The translations under genes were made by a program, and so were the position numbers. Shown one piece after another: positions 1 to 5,702 of a stretch of 5,702 nt of DNA. The stretch covers positions 1-5,702 of the forward strand of contig JALOKS010000196.1 in assembly GCA_025456385.1 (NCBI GenBank), written 5' to 3'. Under the pieces are notes generated by a model. The model was given only the letters and a program-made list of their open reading frames with translations, did not search any database and had not been told where the DNA came from. Source of the stretch: Thermoanaerobaculales bacterium. GTDB taxonomy: Bacteria; Acidobacteriota; Thermoanaerobaculia; Thermoanaerobaculales; Sulfomarinibacteraceae. Numbering within the stretch: the stretch's first letter is position 1; every line of letters begins with the position of its first letter.

Positions 1-184
1 CGGGGTCTGGCTGGACGGGCGCGAGGTGCGCGGCTGGCACCCCGTGGTCGAGCTGCGCGGCAGCCTCGGACGGCTGCTGCAGCGGATCGAGGCGGTGGGA
101 AACGACCGCCGCTGGTTCCAGAGCGGCCGCGGCTTCGTCGGCGCGCCCTCGCTGCTGATCCGGCGGCAGAGGGTGGTGGGATAG
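1..184 (+). CDS. C-terminal fragment of an unrecognised protein (5' end outside window)
   Basis: An open frame enters from the left edge (first whole codon at base 2) and ends at TAG 182-184, giving about 60 residues. The visible tail begins GVWLDGREVRGWHPVVELRG and ends SLLIRRQRVVG. It is rich in Arg and Trp with alternating hydrophobic positions, and shows no membrane segment or recognisable catalytic motif. The closing pattern, a Gly-rich turn followed by a hydrophobic strand and basic residues, is seen at the end of some Rossmann-fold enzymes such as class I methyltransferases. That is only a guess and I assign no function. The frame is supported by GC-rich third positions and by the AT-richer non-coding sequence that starts right after the stop. 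It is on the same strand as the NTPase gene, but the 166-bp gap argues against a tight operon. Confidence 0.6.
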   Translation, partial: GVWLDGREVRGWHPVVELRGSLGRLLQRIEAVGNDRRWFQSGRGFVGAPSLLIRRQRVVG

Positions 185-189
185 GGACG

Positions 190-221
190 ATTTCGAATTT
201 CGGATTTCGGATTTCGGATTT
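190..221. repeat. Heptamer tandem repeat, unit ATTTCGG, about 4.6 copies
   Basis: Units are read at 190-196 (ATTTCGA, one variant base), 197-203, 204-210 and 211-217 (all ATTTCGG), followed by a partial ATTT at 218-221. The array starts 6 bp after the TAG of the upstream gene. Its A/T-rich composition stands out sharply in this GC-rich sequence. It lies outside coding sequence, so copy-number change would not shift a reading frame. Short heptamer arrays of this kind are known as intergenic repeats in several bacterial groups. Whether this one is a genome-wide family cannot be judged from one copy. Confidence 0.9.
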
Positions 222-327
222 GCCGCCCACTCACCCGTTTCCTTCGCCTGCGGCGGATATCGCCACGGCACGCCATTGCGGGCCGGTCGGGCGCGAGGCG
301 CCGTGCTAAGGTGCGGCGTTCCCGGGC

Positions 328-333
328 TAGGAT
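328..333 (+). promoter_or_regulatory. Weak -10-like box upstream of the YchF-type gene
   Basis: TAGGAT matches the sigma-70 -10 consensus TATAAT at four of six positions. It sits in the context GCTAGGATG, nearly identical to GCTAGAATG found just before selA at 2930-2938. Initiation about 7 bp downstream would give a leader of roughly 10 nt that still contains part or all of the Shine-Dalgarno. No good -35 hexamer lies 16-18 bp upstream. A second candidate, TAAGGT at 307-312, is weaker. This is inference from short motifs only. Confidence 0.2.
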
Positions 334-342
334 GACGGAAGC

Positions 343-348
343 GGGAGG
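343..348 (+). promoter_or_regulatory. Shine-Dalgarno of the YchF-type gene (GGGAGG)
   Basis: GGGAGG ends 2 nt before the first ATG (351) and 5 nt before the in-frame second ATG (354). The spacing favours 354 as the real initiator, giving a protein starting MEVGILGL, although 351 is the longer frame. Confidence 0.6.
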
Positions 349-350
349 CT

Positions 351-1384
<1,034 letters not shown>

Positions 1385-1388
<4 letters not shown>

Positions 1389-2323
1389 ACGAAAGCCTCT
1401 GCGGCCCGGAAGACCCCGGGGAACAGCGGCAGCAGCCGGGCCTCGCCCGAGGTGCTGGTGACCGGCGCGCCGTACGGGGCCTCGCCCGCCGGCGGCGGCT
1501 CGCTCCCGTCCTCCGGGCTCGTCGGCGCGCGGGTCGGCACGCGGCGGACGGCGGGGGTCGGCGGCGGAGCCTGGGCCGGCGCCGGGGCCGGGCTCGGCGC
1601 GACCGCGGGAGCCGGCACGCCCGCCGCCGGGGTCGCGCCGGCCGCGGGCGCGACCGGCTCCGGCGCCGCGGTCGCCGCCGGCACGGGTCCCTCCTCGGCG
1701 ATGCGGCGGAGGGTCTCGTTGACCGCCTCGGGCTGCAGGTAGCCCAGCGGGAGGGAGCTCTTGAAGGAGCTGCCGTCGACGGTCGCGAGCTGCGCGCCGA
1801 GCGCCAGCTCCGACGACAGCACCTCGGGGTTGACCCGGGGATCGGCGAGCTCGGGGGCGTGCGTGAAGGCCTTCTCGTAGTAGCGCAGGGCGTCGGCGCT
1901 GTCGCCGAGCTGCTCCTCGAGCAGGCCGAGATAGAAGTTGGCCCAGCCGTGGCCGGGTCGCTTCTTGAGGCAGCGGCGGTAGGCCTCGCCCGCGTCCGCC
2001 AGCTCGCCGCGGCTGTGCTCGGCGAGGCCGATCAGGAACCACGCCTCGTAGAGCTCCTTGTCCGCGTCGAGCGCCCGCCGGTAGGTCTTGACGGCGTCGG
2101 TGGTGAAGCCGCGCGCGAACAGCATCGTGCCGAGGTCGACGAGGCCCTCGGGCGCGAGCTCGCCGGCCTCCGCCCGCTGCCAGTAGTCGCGGATGGCCTC
2201 GTCGCCGGGATCACCGGCCACCAGCCAGCGCGCGAAGCTCGGCTCCACGGCCGGCGCCGTCACCGCCAGGCCGAGAAGGACGGCGACCAGCGCCGCACCC
2301 AGCACGCCCATGCCTGCCCGCAT
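1385..2323 (-). CDS. Exported TPR-repeat protein with Pro/Ala-rich C-terminal tail
   Basis: A 312-aa protein from the ATG at 2323-2321. The frame is open 20 codons further upstream, but that extension would run into the preceding gene and would bury the signal peptide. The chosen start has GGGGG five nt upstream and begins MRAGMGVLGAALVAVLLGLA, a Sec-type signal sequence with a plausible cleavage after APA (residues 23-25). Three tetratricopeptide repeats follow at about 59-92, 93-126 and 127-160, with typical pairs such as AVKTYRRAL, AGEAYRRCL and ALRYYEKAF. Residues about 213-288 are a low-complexity Pro/Ala/Thr-rich segment, probably a flexible linker, and a short hydrophobic end (LLPLFPGVFRAAEAFV) closes the protein. 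No lipobox cysteine is seen, so a periplasmic or envelope location is likely. TPRs mediate protein-protein contact; the partner is unknown. It is 16 bp downstream of the coiled-coil gene, probably in one operon. Confidence 0.82.
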
Positions 2324-2339
2324 CGACACCCCCGTCTGC

Positions 2340-2882
2340 TCAGCTCCGCTTCTTCTTGCGCGCCACGACCCTGACCTTACCATCCTCGACCTGGACCTCG
2401 AAGCGAACCGGCTGGCCGAGGCGGCCCTCGATCCGCTGCCGCTGCTGCTCGATCTGCTCGTCGAAGACCGCGCGGTCGACCCCGACCTCGAGGCCCTGCC
2501 CCGCCTTGGCGGCGCAGTAGCGGTCGTAGAGCGAGGGCGCGGCCTCCTGGTTTACGGCCGCCGCAGCCGCCGCGTTGGCCGCCTCGGGCGCGCGCAGGGC
2601 GGGGTTGGTGTGGCCGCTCGCGGTGCGGCCCTCCTCGCGCGCCCGCAGCATGCGCTCCCAGTTGATGGCGTAGGTCTGGAAGCGGTGCTGCAGCTGCTCG
2701 ATCCGGAACTGCTCGGCGCGGCGGTTGACGGTCTGCTCGGAGAGCATGCGGATGCGGCGGGCGATGCGCTCGCGCTCGATCTGCGGCACCACCTTCTCGG
2801 AGCCCGCGAAGAAGCGATCCCACTTGCGGATGTGCTCCTCGAGCGCCCGCTCGAGCATCGCGATCTGATCCCTCAGCTCCAC
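2340..2882 (-). CDS. Coiled-coil protein resembling the MXAN_5187 C-terminal domain family
   Basis: A 180-aa soluble protein of unknown function, starting at GTG 2882-2880. Residues 1-82 are highly charged and helical (ELRDQIAMLERALEEHIRKW, then ERERIARRIRMLSEQ), a likely coiled coil or helical hairpin. Residues 83-117 are an Ala-rich, probably disordered linker including a run of six alanines. Residues 118-174 form a compact end domain with the pattern LYDRYCAAKAGQG, then FDEQIEQQRQRIEGRLG, then VRFEVQVEDGKVRVVA. From memory this pattern fits a C-terminal domain in myxobacterial and other deltaproteobacterial proteins named after MXAN_5187; I cannot confirm this without a search. The protein ends in a basic KKKRS. 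There is no signal peptide. GTG is preferred over the internal ATG at residue 9 because a strong GGAGGG lies 6 nt before it. It is first in a probable two-gene operon with the TPR protein. Confidence 0.8.
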   Translation of the reverse strand: MELRDQIAMLERALEEHIRKWDRFFAGSEKVVPQIERERIARRIRMLSEQTVNRRAEQFRIEQLQHRFQTYAINWERMLRAREEGRTASGHTNPALRAPEAANAAAAAAVNQEAAPSLYDRYCAAKAGQGLEVGVDRAVFDEQIEQQRQRIEGRLGQPVRFEVQVEDGKVRVVARKKKRS

Positions 2883-2888
2883 CGGCGG

Positions 2889-2894
2889 CCCTCC
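2889..2894 (-). promoter_or_regulatory. Shine-Dalgarno supporting the GTG start at 2882
   Basis: Read on the minus strand, GGGGGAGGG is followed by CCGCCG and then GTG. The GGAGGG core is 6 nt from the start codon, which is ideal spacing and decides for GTG rather than the in-frame ATG eight codons downstream. Confidence 0.65.
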
Positions 2895-2903
2895 CCCGCC
2901 CGG

Positions 2904-2921
2904 CGCCGCCGGCCGGCGGCG
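2904..2921. repeat. 18-bp perfect palindrome in the divergent selA intergenic region
   Basis: CGCCGCCGGCCGGCGGCG is a perfect inverted repeat centred on the GGCC at 2911-2914. It sits in the 53-bp gap between the divergent coiled-coil gene and selA. The position would suit an operator or a hairpin in a leader. The sequence is made only of G and C in a GC-rich genome, so chance is a serious alternative. Confidence 0.4.
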
Positions 2922-2931
2922 GGCGCTGAGC

Positions 2932-2937
2932 TAGAAT
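2932..2937 (+). promoter_or_regulatory. selA: -10-like box TAGAAT overlapping the annotated selA ATG
   Basis: TAGAAT matches TATAAT at five of six positions and lies in GCTAGAATG, like the motif before the YchF-type gene. It includes the AT of the ATG at 2936. Initiation about 7 bp after it would fall at about 2944-2945, exactly at an in-frame GTG (2945-2947). No -35 match is visible 16-18 bp upstream, where the palindrome lies. Inference only. Confidence 0.3.
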
Positions 2938-4333
2938 GCCCGCCGTGAAGGCTGGCCTGCGGCAGATTCCGGCGATCCATCGCCTGCTCGACCTCCCCGT
3001 CCTCCGTGACGCCGTCGCCCACTACGGCCGCGCGCCCGTGATGGAGGCCTGCCGCGGCGCGGTCGCCCGCCTCCGCGAGCGGGCCGCCGCCGGCGAGCTG
3101 CCGGGGGACGCCGTCGAGCGCGCCGCCGGCGAGCTCCCGGCGGTCATCCTCGAGGCGCTCCGACACTCCGGCGAGCCCGCCTACCGGGCGGTGGTCAACG
3201 CCACCGGGGTGCTGCTGCACACCAACCTCGGCCGGGCGCCGCTGCGACGGGACCTCCCGTCATCCCTGCGATCATACCTCGCCCTCGAGTACGACGTCGC
3301 GGCCGGCCGCCGCGGGCAGCGACTCGCGCCCCTCGCCGGGCGCATCGCCAGGGTCTGCGGCGCCGAGTCGGCGGTGATGGTCAACAACAACGCCGCGGCG
3401 CTCTTCCTCATCCTCGCCGCGCACGCGGGCGGGCGCGAGGTCATCGTCTCGCGCGGCCAGCTGATCGAGATCGGCGGCTCCTTCCGCCTCCCCGACGTGA
3501 TGGCCGCCGCGGGCGCCACCCTGCGCGAGGTCGGCTGCACCAACCGCTGCCACCTCGAGGACTACGCGCAGGCCGTCGGGGAGCGGACGGCGGCGATCCT
3601 GGTCGCCCACCACTCCAACTTCCGGATCGTCGGCTTCACCGCCGAGCCCGCGCTCGCCGAGCTCGCCGAGCTCGCCCACGCGCGCGGCCTGCCGCTCGTC
3701 GTCGACCAGGGCTCGGGCGCGCTGCACGACCTGCGGCGCTGGGGCCTGCCGCCCGAGCCCACCGTCGGCGAGCTGCTGGCGGCGGGCGCCGACGTCGTCT
3801 GCTTCTCCGGCGACAAGCTGCTCGGCGGCCCGCAGGCGGGGCTCGTCGTCGGCGGCGCCGAGTGGCTCAGGCCGCTCGCCCGCCACCCCCTCTACCGCGC
3901 CCTGCGCCCGGACAAGACGGCCCTGGTGCTGATGGACCAGGTGCTCGCCTGCCACCTGAGCGGCCACCTCGAGGAGATTCCGCTCTACGCCATGATGGCG
4001 CTGCCGGTCGAGGCTCTGGCGCGGCGTGCGCGGCGTCTCGCGCGCCGGCTGCGGGCGGCCGGAGTGCCCGCACGCGCCCGTTCCACCCGTGCCGCCCTCG
4101 GCGGCGGCACGACGCCGGACGAGACCATGCCGAGCTTCGGCCTCGCCGTCCCCGGCGGTCAGGCCCTCGCCGACGCCCTCCGCGCCGCCGCCCCGCCGGT
4201 GGTGGCGCGGATCGAGGACGACGAGGTGGTGCTCGACCTGCGCACCGTCTTCGCCGAGCAGGACCCCGGCCTGGCCGCCGCTCTCGCCGCCGCCTACAGC
4301 GGCATCCAGGCGAACCAGGCCGGCGGCGCGTAG
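2936..4333 (+). CDS. selA: L-seryl-tRNA(Sec) selenium transferase (selenocysteine synthase)
   Basis: SelA is a PLP-dependent cytosolic enzyme. It converts seryl-tRNA(Sec) to selenocysteyl-tRNA(Sec) using selenophosphate made by SelD. The 465-aa protein matches the family length (E. coli, 463). The N-terminal domain opens LRQIPAIHRLLDLPVLRDAV. The core carries VVNATGVLLHTNLGRAPL at 86-103, SRGQLIEIGGSFRLPDVM at 172-189, and FSGDKLLGGPQAG at 290-302, with Lys294 as the PLP-binding lysine and Asp293 before it. Arg84, Arg321 and Arg324 appear to correspond to the selenophosphate-pocket arginines known from Aquifex SelA. Oddities: Cys201 and Cys206 (GCTNRC) replace the usual GTTNRT, Cys289 precedes FSGDK, and Gln259 sits in DQGSG where DLGSG is common. 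The ATG at 2936 lacks a Shine-Dalgarno and overlaps a -10-like box, so GTG 2945 is a credible alternative start (462 aa). No selB, selC or selD is adjacent. The last 40 bp overlap the convergent pilD. Confidence 0.97.
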   Translation: MPAVKAGLRQIPAIHRLLDLPVLRDAVAHYGRAPVMEACRGAVARLRERAAAGELPGDAVERAAGELPAVILEALRHSGEPAYRAVVNATGVLLHTNLGRAPLRRDLPSSLRSYLALEYDVAAGRRGQRLAPLAGRIARVCGAESAVMVNNNAAALFLILAAHAGGREVIVSRGQLIEIGGSFRLPDVMAAAGATLREVGCTNRCHLEDYAQAVGERTAAILVAHHSNFRIVGFTAEPALAELAELAHARGLPLVVDQGSGALHDLRRWGLPPEPTVGELLAAGADVVCFSGDKLLGGPQAGLVVGGAEWLRPLARHPLYRALRPDKTALVLMDQVLACHLSGHLEEIPLYAMMALPVEALARRARRLARRLRAAGVPARARSTRAALGGGTTPDETMPSFGLAVPGGQALADALRAAAPPVVARIEDDEVVLDLRTVFAEQDPGLAAALAAAYSGIQANQAGGA

Positions 4334-5070
4334 ACCCAGACGATCGCCGCCGCAGCGAGAAAGGTCCCGAAGGGCAGCTCGGTCTTGCCGGTGCCGCGCC
4401 CGGCGAGGATGAGGCCGAGGCCGACCAGCGCCCCCACCGTCGCCGCCACCACCAGCACGCCGACGACGCCGCGCAGGCCGACCACCGCGCCGATCGCCGC
4501 CAGGTACTTGACGTCGCCCCAGCCCATGCCCTCGATGCCCCGCCACAGCTTGTAGATGACGATCACGAGCATCGGCAGCAGGGCGCCGACCGCCGCCCCG
4601 AGCAGGGAGTCGAGCCACCAGGTCAGGCCGCCGAACGCGGAGCACACGAGCCCGAAGGCGATCGTCGGGTAGGTCAGGACGTCGGGCAGGATCTGGAAGT
4701 CGTAGTCGATGAGGCCGAGCGCGAGCGACACCCAGGCGAAGACCAGCGCCTCCACCCCGGCCAGGCTGAGGCCCCAGCGCAGCAGCGCGACGACCGCCAG
4801 CGCGCCCCCCGCCGCCTCGACCAGGGGGTAGCGCGGGGAGATCGGCGCCCGGCAGCTGCGGCAGCGGCCGCCCAGGACGAGCCAGGAAACGAGCGGCAGG
4901 TTGTCGTACCAGCGGATCGGCACGGCGCAGGCGGGGCAGGAGGAGGGCGGCGTCCGCAGCACCGACACCTCGCGCGGCAGCCGGTAGACGACGACGTTGA
5001 GGAAGCTCCCCCAGGCCGCGCCGAAGGCGAAAGCGAAGGCGATCACGAGCGGTTCGTGCGACCAATCCAT
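4294..5070 (-). CDS. pilD: Type IV prepilin leader peptidase / N-methyltransferase (A24 family)
   Basis: A bifunctional inner-membrane enzyme that cleaves the leader from type IV prepilins or type II secretion pseudopilins and N-methylates the new N-terminus. The 258-aa protein begins MDWSHEPLVIAFAFAFGAAW. Residues 20-32 carry GSFLNVVVYRLPR, the typical start of the DiS_P_DiS domain. The zinc-binding cysteine tetrad is complete (CPAC at 45-48, CRSC at 70-73), as expected for the bifunctional form. The A24 peptidase aspartates are in LIDYDFQILPD (120-130) and GWGDVK (183-188, Asp186 in the GxGD motif). The family feature ELPFGTFLA (231-239) is also present. Several hydrophobic helices fill residues 8-28 and 87 onward. 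The ATG at 5070 is chosen because GGAGGAGGAG lies just upstream and the family N-terminus starts there; the longer open frame is not needed. It overlaps the upstream glycosyltransferase gene by 28 bp, suggesting translational coupling, and selA convergently by 40 bp. No pilin or secretion gene is in view, so the substrate is unknown. Confidence 0.95.
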   Translation of the reverse strand: MDWSHEPLVIAFAFAFGAAWGSFLNVVVYRLPREVSVLRTPPSSCPACAVPIRWYDNLPLVSWLVLGGRCRSCRAPISPRYPLVEAAGGALAVVALLRWGLSLAGVEALVFAWVSLALGLIDYDFQILPDVLTYPTIAFGLVCSAFGGLTWWLDSLLGAAVGALLPMLVIVIYKLWRGIEGMGWGDVKYLAAIGAVVGLRGVVGVLVVAATVGALVGLGLILAGRGTGKTELPFGTFLAAAAIVWVYAPPAWFAWMPL

Positions 5071-5702
5071 CGGTAGAGCTCCTCCTCCCGGCGCACCATG
5101 AGATCGCGGTCGAAGGCCTCGAGCCCGGCCGGCGCCGCGGCCGCCATCCGCGCCCGCAGCCCGGGATCGGCGAGCAGCCGCGCCACGGCTGCGGCGAGCG
5201 CGGCCACGTCGCCGGCCGGCGCGAGGAAGCCGCTGACGCCGTCGCGCACCGCCTCGGGCGTGCCGTCGACCGCGGTCGCCACCACCGGCACCCCGGCGGC
5301 GAGCGACTCCACCACCGAGCACGGCAGGCCCTCGTGGCGCGAGGTCAGCACCGACACGGCGGTCGCCGCGAGCAGACCGGGGACGTCGTCCCACCAGCCG
5401 CCGAAGTGCAGGCGCTCGCCGAGGCCCAGCTCCCGGGCGAGCTCCTCGGCGGCTGGCCGCAGCGGGCCGTCGCCGACCATCACGAAGCGCGCCTCGGCAA
5501 AGCGCGGGGCGAGCGCCGCCGCCACCCGCACGAAGTCGAGCGGCGCCTTCTGCGGCTTGAAGTTACCGACCTGGGTGACGATTGGCGCCGAGTCCGCGAT
5601 GCCGAGGCGCCGCCGCACCGCCGCGCCGTCGGCGGCGGTGCGGAAGCGGCCGAGGTCGATGCCGGCGCGGATCACCGACGAGCGCCCGGCCTCCCACAGC
5701 CC
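5043..5702 (-). CDS. GT4-family glycosyltransferase, C-terminal portion (5' end outside window)
   Basis: The frame is open to the right edge, and the visible 219 residues make up the C-terminal, nucleotide-sugar-binding half of a GT-B fold enzyme. The first visible residues, GLWEAGRSS followed by VIRAGIDLGRFR, match the inter-domain segment of GT4 enzymes that usually reads V.NGID..RF. The sequence continues with IVTQVGNFKPQKAPLDFVR, RFVMVGDGPLR and the EX7E motif HEGLPCSVVESLAAGVPVVA (visible Glu124 and Glu132), then VDGTPEAVRDGVSGFLAP. These are standard glycosyl transferases group 1 features of retaining enzymes that use nucleotide sugars. The in-frame GTG at 5675 lies mid-domain and is not the start. 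Acceptor and sugar are unknown; surface polysaccharide, lipopolysaccharide or pilin/protein glycosylation are all possible. It stops with TGA at 5045-5043, 28 bp inside pilD. Confidence 0.93.
   Translation of the reverse strand, partial: GLWEAGRSSVIRAGIDLGRFRTAADGAAVRRRLGIADSAPIVTQVGNFKPQKAPLDFVRVAAALAPRFAEARFVMVGDGPLRPAAEELARELGLGERLHFGGWWDDVPGLLAATAVSVLTSRHEGLPCSVVESLAAGVPVVATAVDGTPEAVRDGVSGFLAPAGDVAALAAAVARLLADPGLRARMAAAAPAGLEAFDRDLMVRREEELYRWIGRTNRS
5079..5088 (-). promoter_or_regulatory. Shine-Dalgarno of pilD inside the glycosyltransferase gene
   Basis: On the minus strand GGAGGAGGAG is followed by 8 nt and then ATG (5070-5068). The site lies within the 3' coding end of the glycosyltransferase gene, where it encodes part of a Glu-Glu-Glu-Leu run, and it fixes the pilD start. 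Confidence 0.6.

Larger units (their letters stand above)
185..350. other. Intergenic region with AT-rich repeat and possible promoter
   Basis: This is the longest gene-free stretch of the window (166 bp). Its left part holds a 7-bp tandem repeat (190-221), much AT-richer than its surroundings. Its right part leads into the NTPase gene with a weak -10-like box and a clear Shine-Dalgarno. I see no hairpin followed by a T-run that would make a convincing intrinsic terminator for the upstream gene, and no tRNA-like or riboswitch-like fold. Confidence 0.7.

Noticed and set aside
276..281. TTGCGG as a -35 element for the YchF-type gene
   Set aside because: Its distance to TAAGGT (25 bp) or to TAGGAT (46 bp) is far outside the usual 16-18 bp spacing.
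1555..1680. Repetitive GC-rich tract resembling a minisatellite
   Set aside because: It is the Pro/Ala-rich tail of the TPR protein. The repeat is at the amino-acid composition level, with no fixed DNA unit.
2193..2948. Plus-strand frame opposite the coiled-coil gene
   Set aside because: It is antisense to a well-supported gene with a strong ribosome site, and its Leu/Asp/Arg-rich translation is the expected mirror of a charged coiled coil.
3652..3678. Direct repeat GAGCTCGCC within selA
   Set aside because: It encodes an Ala-Glu-Leu helix with preferred GC-rich codons. A similar run occurs in the NTPase gene at about 1023-1038, so codon bias explains it.
3272..5065. Very long open frame on the minus strand across selA and pilD
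   Set aside because: It is a shadow frame created by GC-rich third positions. Its translation is Arg/Gly/Ala-rich low complexity, and it overlaps two genes with clear family motifs.
3862..5076. Plus-strand frame extending from selA through pilD
   Set aside because: Its translation is Arg/Pro/Ala/Asp low complexity with no domain, out of frame with selA and antisense to pilD.

Overview
The window is a strongly GC-rich, gene-dense stretch of bacterial chromosome. Every third position is saturated with G/C, so long spurious reading frames lie on both strands. The gene set is a SelA selenocysteine synthase, a YchF-type P-loop NTPase paralog, a bifunctional type IV prepilin peptidase, and a small coiled-coil protein resembling the C-terminal region of the myxobacterial MXAN_5187 family. 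This suits a GC-rich Gram-negative lineage such as Acidobacteriota, Myxococcota or a related former deltaproteobacterial group. The lineage is inferred from gene content and composition only; there is no rRNA or other marker here.

Layout, left to right. (1) 1-184, plus strand: the 3' end of an unrecognised gene. (2) 185-350: a non-coding gap holding an AT-rich heptamer tandem repeat and a weak promoter candidate. (3) 351-1388, plus: a divergent YchF/Obg-family NTPase with a C-terminal DUF933/TGS-like domain. (4) 1385-2323, minus: an exported TPR protein with a Pro/Ala-rich tail, convergent with gene 3, the two stop codons sharing one CTAG. (5) 2340-2882, minus: a GTG-started coiled-coil protein 16 bp upstream of gene 4, probably in the same operon. 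(6) 2883-2935: a 53-bp divergent intergenic region with an 18-bp perfect palindrome and a -10-like box that runs into the annotated selA start. (7) 2936-4333, plus: selA, apparently complete. (8) 4294-5070, minus: prepilin peptidase, overlapping the 3' end of selA by 40 bp. (9) 5043-5702, minus: the C-terminal part of a GT4-family glycosyltransferase running off the right edge and overlapping the start of the peptidase gene by 28 bp.

Functionally this is a set of short, independent transcription units rather than one pathway. selA implies that the cell makes selenocysteine, with selB, selC and selD elsewhere, since none is adjacent. The glycosyltransferase-pilD pair looks translationally coupled and is directed to the cell surface (polysaccharide or glycan, and type IV pilus or type II secretion). 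The TPR and coiled-coil pair has no known role. I see no mobile element, CRISPR array, phage gene or RNA gene, and no clear new multi-gene system. The points most worth a second look are the heptamer repeat, the divergent YchF paralog, the uncharacterised two-gene operon and the selA start.
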